Shown in pieces: positions 60,192 to 64,000 of a stretch of DNA of 64,000 nucleotides. The notes beneath the pieces are model-generated. The model saw only the letters and a program-made list of their open reading frames with translations. It did no database searches and was not told where the DNA came from. This DNA is from Agrobacterium leguminum. GTDB taxonomy: Bacteria > Pseudomonadota > Alphaproteobacteria > Rhizobiales > Rhizobiaceae. Numbering within the stretch: the stretch's first letter is position 1; every line of letters begins with the position of its first letter. A program made the translations under genes and the position numbers. The stretch covers positions 62,001-126,000 of the forward strand of contig NZ_JADQWB010000009.1 in the NCBI RefSeq assembly GCF_015704895.1, read 5' to 3'.

Positions 60192-62279
60192 ATGTTACTT
60201 CAACGCAGGATCGGTATCATCTCGGCACTGGGTCTCGGTGTTTCGATGATCGCACTCAATGCGAATGCCTTCGAGACCGCCACGCCGCCGGAGCCGCCGC
60301 AATTTCCGGCCGAAGGCAAGATCAATTATGTGGCGCGCGACTCGATCCTCGAATTCAAGGCGCTGCCTGATTACAGCGAGCCTGACTGGGTCAGCGAGAA
60401 ATTCGAAAAGACCGGCAAGCTGCCGCCCTTGAAGGAGCGCCTGCCGGAAGAACCGCTGGTCTACAAGACCGGCAATATGCCCGACGGTATGGGCGTTTAC
60501 GGCGATACGATGCGCCATGTGGTGGGCGGCCGGCCCGAGGGCTGGAACTATATTGCCGGCCAGAGCCAGGGCTGGGGCGGCATCGATATCGCCCTTTCCG
60601 AATGCCTGACGCGCACCGCACCTCTCTTTCAGGTGGATGCCAAGGACACAGAACCGCTGCCCAATCTCGCCAAAAGCTGGGAATGGTCCGAGGATGGCCA
60701 CAAGCTGACGATGCATCTCGTCAAGGGCGCCAAATGGTCTGATGGCGAGCCCTTCAACGCCGATGACGTGATGTTCTATTGGGAAGATGCCGTCGTCGAT
60801 CCCAATGTTTCACCGCTTGGCGGCGGCGCATCGCCCGAGGCTTTCGGTGAGGGAACGACGCTCACGAAGGTTGATGATTATACGGTGGAGTGGACCTTCA
60901 AGAGCGCCTTTCCCAAGCAATATCTCTATACCATGGCCTATCCGAGCTTCTGCCCCGGGCCGTCGCATATTCTGAAACCGCAGCATCCGAAATATTCCAA
61001 GAACACCTACAATCAGTTCAAGAACGCTTTCCCGCCGGAATATATGAACATGCCGGTCATGGGGGCATGGGTGCCGGTCGCTTATCGTCCCGATGACATC
61101 ATCGTGCTGAGGCGCAATCCCTATTACTGGAAGGTCGATGAGAGGGGTCAGCAGCTGCCTTATCTCAACGAGGTCCATTATAAGCTCTCCACCTGGGCTG
61201 ACCGCGATGTGCAGGCTGTGGCGGGATCGGGCGATTTCTCAAATCTCGAACAGCCGGAAAATTTCGTCGCCTCGCTGAAACGCGCCGCCGACCCCAATGC
61301 GCCGGCACGTCTCGCCTTCGGCCCCCGTCTCATCGGCTATAATCTGCAGATGAATTTTTCCGCCAATGGCTGGGGCAATCCGGATGAGCGCGGGCAGGCC
61401 ATTCGCGAGCTGAATCGCAACGAGGTGTTCCGTCAGGCGGTCACATCGGCCATCGACCGCAAGGCGGTCGGCGACTCGCTGGTGAAGGGGCCGTTCACGG
61501 CGATCTATCCGGGCGGCATTTCGTCTGGCACCAGCTTCTATGACCGCGCCTCCACGGTTTATTATCCCTTCAACCTCGAGGCCGCCAAGGCCGCACTCGC
61601 CTCGATCGGCCTGAAAGATACGGACGGCGATGGTTTCCTGAATTTCCCGAAGGAAACGCTGGGTGGCCGCAATGTCGAAATTACCCTTCTCGTCAATAAC
61701 GGTTACGCGACGGACAAGAGCCTTGCGGAAGGTCTTGTTGGCCAGATGGCGAAACTCGGCCTGCGCGTCGTCATCAACAGTCTCGATTCCAACCAGCGTG
61801 ATGCCGCCCATTATGGCGGGCAGTTCGACTGGCTGGTGCGGCGCAATTCCACCGAGCTTTCGTCCGTGGTGCAGAATACCGAGCAGCTTGCCCCTGTCGG
61901 CCCGCGCACCAGCTGGAACCACCGCTCGCCCGAAGGCAAGGAACTCGATCTGATGCCGTTCGAGAAGGAGATGGCCGACATCGTTCGCAAGTTCATCTCC
62001 TCGCAGGACAATGCCGAGCGGGCGGAACTGATGAAGCAGTATCAGAAGGTCTATACGCAGAACCTCTATACGATCGGTCTCACAGAATATCCCGGCGCGC
62101 TGATCGTCAACAAGCGGTTCTCGAATGTGCCGCAGGGCACACCGATCTTCATGTTCAACTGGGCCGAAGATTCCATCATTCGCGAACGCCTTTGGGTCGC
62201 GGCGGATAAGCAGGGCAAATACGAACTCTTCCCGCAGCAGCTTCCCGGCAAGCCGGGTGAGGGCGGGCCGATCAACTAA
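60192..62279 (+). CDS. agpA: alpha-galactoside-type periplasmic binding protein (AgpA-like, SBP family 5)
   Basis: Large exported binding protein of 695 residues, belonging to the oligopeptide-type family 5 although its likely ligand is a sugar. Signal peptide RRIGIISALGLGVSMIALNANA, then the AgpA-like extended N-terminus with HVVGGRPEGWNYIAGQSQGWGGIDIALSECLTRTAPLF. The family core ANVLTxLKP-like part is LVKGAKWSDGEPFNADDVMFYWEDAVVDP near 185. Agrobacterium and Sinorhizobium homologues of this long type import raffinose-family sugars and galactinol. GGGAGG lies 7 nt before the ATG at 60192; the ATG at 60186 is too near. Confidence 0.9.
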   Translation: MLLQRRIGIISALGLGVSMIALNANAFETATPPEPPQFPAEGKINYVARDSILEFKALPDYSEPDWVSEKFEKTGKLPPLKERLPEEPLVYKTGNMPDGMGVYGDTMRHVVGGRPEGWNYIAGQSQGWGGIDIALSECLTRTAPLFQVDAKDTEPLPNLAKSWEWSEDGHKLTMHLVKGAKWSDGEPFNADDVMFYWEDAVVDPNVSPLGGGASPEAFGEGTTLTKVDDYTVEWTFKSAFPKQYLYTMAYPSFCPGPSHILKPQHPKYSKNTYNQFKNAFPPEYMNMPVMGAWVPVAYRPDDIIVLRRNPYYWKVDERGQQLPYLNEVHYKLSTWADRDVQAVAGSGDFSNLEQPENFVASLKRAADPNAPARLAFGPRLIGYNLQMNFSANGWGNPDERGQAIRELNRNEVFRQAVTSAIDRKAVGDSLVKGPFTAIYPGGISSGTSFYDRASTVYYPFNLEAAKAALASIGLKDTDGDGFLNFPKETLGGRNVEITLLVNNGYATDKSLAEGLVGQMAKLGLRVVINSLDSNQRDAAHYGGQFDWLVRRNSTELSSVVQNTEQLAPVGPRTSWNHRSPEGKELDLMPFEKEMADIVRKFISSQDNAERAELMKQYQKVYTQNLYTIGLTEYPGALIVNKRFSNVPQGTPIFMFNWAEDSIIRERLWVAADKQGKYELFPQQLPGKPGEGGPIN

Positions 62280-62325
62280 AGCATTTCCGGTAAAACTGGA
62301 CCCCGGTTTCCCGTCTGGAAATGCG
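62280..62325. repeat. hairpin repeat between binding-protein and permease genes
   Basis: Inverted repeat GCATTTCC / GGAAATGC (62281-62288 and 62317-62324) with an inner stem (AAACTGG against CCGGTTT). This looks like the short palindromic element common in rhizobial intergenic regions. Placed directly after the binding-protein gene, it may stabilise that part of the transcript so that binding protein exceeds permease. Confidence 0.6.
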
Positions 62326-62443
62326 AATATCTTGAAGTACTCCTCCCGGAGAACACCCGGTACCGGTCGCGCGTGAAGCGCGGCCGGAGGCACCCGGCGG
62401 ACCGTATCCATCACGGCCCGCCCAAACGGAGGAAAACCGTTCG

Positions 62444-63451
62444 ATGCTGAGATTCCTGACGATACGCATAGGCTCCGCCATTCCGGTGCTGTTGATCCTG
62501 AGCGTGGTGACCTTCGCCATCATTCAGGCACCGCCCGGCGATTATGCCGATTACATCCGCTCGCAGCTGATGAACCAGGGCGGCGCGTCTTTCGAACAGG
62601 CAGAAGCGCAGGCGCAGGCCTATCGTGTCGAACACGGCCTCGATAAGCCGCTCGTCATTCAATATTTCAACTGGATCGGCGGCATCGTCACCCGTGGCGA
62701 TTTCGGCTACAGCTTCTATTACAACAAGCCGGTCGCCGATGTGGTTGGCGAACGCCTGCCGCGCACCATTGCGCTGGCGCTGGTCTGCCACATCTTTGCA
62801 TCGGTTCTCGGTATCGCCTTCGGCATCTGGGCGGCTACACGGCAATATTCCTGGGTCGACAACCTGCTGTCGACCATAGCCTTCCTCGGTATGACGATCC
62901 CGCGCTTCCTGATGGCGCTGATCCTCGTCTATCTCATGGTGTTTCATTTCGACGTGTCTGAGATCGGCAGCTTCTTCTCGCCGCAATATGGCGGTGCGCC
63001 ATGGTCATGGGGCAAATTCGTCGATCTCGTCAGCCATGTCTGGCCGGTGGTCGCCATCGCCGTCTTCGGTGGGCTGGCCTATAATATGCGGGTGATGCGC
63101 GGCAATCTGCTCGATACGCTGAACGCGCAATATGTCGAGACGGCGCGCGCCAAGGGGCTTTCGGAGGGTGCGGTCATCATGCGCCATGCGGTCCCGAACG
63201 CCTTGCACCCGCTCGTCATGTATCAGGGCGTGGTGTTGCCCTACATGCTGAGCGGTGAGATCGAAACCGCGATCATCTTCGCGTTGCCGACCGTCGGCCC
63301 GGCCATTGTCGGCTCCATGGCAGTGGGCGATGTCTATGTTACCGCGACCTTCATGATGGTGCTGGCCGCCACGCTGATCGTCGGCAACATCATCGCCGAC
63401 ATGCTGCTCGCCATGCTCGACCCACGCGTCCGCGAATTCGGGAGGGCCTGA
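62444..63451 (+). CDS. agpB: alpha-galactoside-type ABC permease (AgpB-like)
   Basis: Permease of 335 residues of the DppB class. TM1 (IRIGSAIPVLLILSVVTFAIIQA) is followed by the typical PPGDYADYIRSQ and later HGLDKPLVIQYFNWIGGIVTRGDFGYS near 65-90. The coupling loop reads QYVETARAKGLSEGAVIMRHAVPNALHPLV near 228. The ATG follows CGGAGGAAAACC. It precedes the AgpC-like permease by a single base and shares the operon with melA and agpA. Confidence 0.92.
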   Translation: MLRFLTIRIGSAIPVLLILSVVTFAIIQAPPGDYADYIRSQLMNQGGASFEQAEAQAQAYRVEHGLDKPLVIQYFNWIGGIVTRGDFGYSFYYNKPVADVVGERLPRTIALALVCHIFASVLGIAFGIWAATRQYSWVDNLLSTIAFLGMTIPRFLMALILVYLMVFHFDVSEIGSFFSPQYGGAPWSWGKFVDLVSHVWPVVAIAVFGGLAYNMRVMRGNLLDTLNAQYVETARAKGLSEGAVIMRHAVPNALHPLVMYQGVVLPYMLSGEIETAIIFALPTVGPAIVGSMAVGDVYVTATFMMVLAATLIVGNIIADMLLAMLDPRVREFGRA

Positions 63452-63452
63452 G

Positions 63453-64000
63453 ATGATGGCGTTTGACGAGATGAAGACCGAAACCGCCGCCACTGCAAAA
63501 CCCGACCGTTCCGCCCATGGCAACGAGACCTATCTCGCGCTGGTATGGCGGCGTCTCAGACGCTCCTTCACCGGCATGGTCGGGCTGGTGCTGGTGACGC
63601 TGCTGATCCTGATCGCCATCTTTGCGGATTTCTTCGCGCCGATGAACCCGCTCGAAACCCATGGCAGCTTCTCGCCGCCGCAGGTGGTGCGCTTCACCGA
63701 CAAGGACGGTAATATCAGCCTCGCGCCGCGGGTCTACGCCATCGCCGAGACGGAAGAGCTCGATCCGATCACCTTCCAGCCCATCGTCGGGCCGGACTAT
63801 GATAATCCCGTCTATCTCGGCCTTTTCGTCAAAGGCGCGGAATACAGGCTTTTGGGTCTCATCCCGATGAGCCGGCATTTCTTCGGCTCGACGGACGGCC
63901 AGCCGGTGCACTTTCTCGGCACCGACAAGTTCGGACGAGACGTACTCTCGCGCGCCATCTACGGTTCACGCATCTCGCTCGCCATCGCGCTTAGCGTTGT
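63453..64000 (+). CDS. agpC: alpha-galactoside-type ABC permease (AgpC-like), cut by the window end
   Basis: First 182 or so residues of a DppC-class permease; the rest lies beyond 64000. TM1 is FTGMVGLVLVTLLILIAIFADFFAPMNP, and the family motif FLGTDKFGRDVLSRAIYGSRISLAIALSVV ends the window. A long insert of about 80 residues between TM1 and that motif is an AgpC-type feature. ATG codons at 63453 and 63456 are both possible behind GGAGGG. Confidence 0.9.
   Translation, partial: MMAFDEMKTETAATAKPDRSAHGNETYLALVWRRLRRSFTGMVGLVLVTLLILIAIFADFFAPMNPLETHGSFSPPQVVRFTDKDGNISLAPRVYAIAETEELDPITFQPIVGPDYDNPVYLGLFVKGAEYRLLGLIPMSRHFFGSTDGQPVHFLGTDKFGRDVLSRAIYGSRISLAIALSV

Overview
The window reads as a stretch of secondary-replicon DNA from an Agrobacterium/Rhizobium-type alphaproteobacterium. 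It is GC-rich, packed with ABC importers and their dedicated regulators, and holds several gene sets typical of Rhizobiaceae: a DUF47-Pit pair behind a PHO box, a divergent oxyR/katG pair, a ChoX-BetC choline-sulfate locus and an agp-type alpha-galactoside locus. The katG-to-agp order fits my memory of the Agrobacterium linear chromosome, but this was not checked by alignment. No rRNA, tRNA, CRISPR array, insertion sequence or phage gene was seen.

Layout: 1-1955 is a UvrD-like helicase running off the left edge. 2277-9400 is a peptide-type (DppBCDF-like) ABC importer, a FadR-type GntR regulator, a UxuA-like mannonate dehydratase and the importer's binding protein. A shared TCATATGATGAC motif lies in front of both transcription units, so this is probably a uronate or uronate-conjugate import and catabolism locus. 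9628-13260 carries a membrane protein of unknown function and an MHYT-GGDEF-EAL c-di-GMP enzyme. 13420-15724 is the phosphate block (Pit, DUF47, PHO box, NUDIX). 15963-23552 is an RND efflux pump (inner-membrane protein and adaptor) divergent from a two-component system, followed by a lipoprotein; TGCCGCAA motifs recur in front of the regulator and the lipoprotein. 23615-26906 is oxyR/katG.

27415-34727 is an iron-siderophore region: AraC regulator, TonB-dependent receptor, binding protein, two FecCD-type permeases and an ATPase. It ends against a HigA-like antitoxin whose toxin is reduced to a C-terminal remnant. 35168-42145 is an AraC regulator divergent from a LivKHMGF-type importer with an aromatic-type aldehyde dehydrogenase. 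42176-45650 is the choline-sulfate set (LysR, ChoX, BetC).

45666-56976 is the most unusual part. A CUT1 sugar importer operon contains a divergent ArgH-superfamily lyase and a PfkB kinase. It is divergent from a ROK regulator, an 800-residue PIG-L deacetylase fusion and an EamA permease. I infer an undescribed catabolic pathway for an amino-dicarboxylate or N-acyl sugar conjugate. 56992-57453 is a small membrane protein. 57531-64000 is an agp-like alpha-galactoside locus (AraC, GH4 glycosidase, large binding protein, permease B, partial permease C).

Many genes are translationally coupled by ATGA, GTGA or TAATG overlaps, so most blocks are probably single transcripts. Each catabolic block has its own adjacent regulator, and candidate operators are listed where a repeat could be seen. 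All family assignments are by eye from translated motifs; no database search was run.
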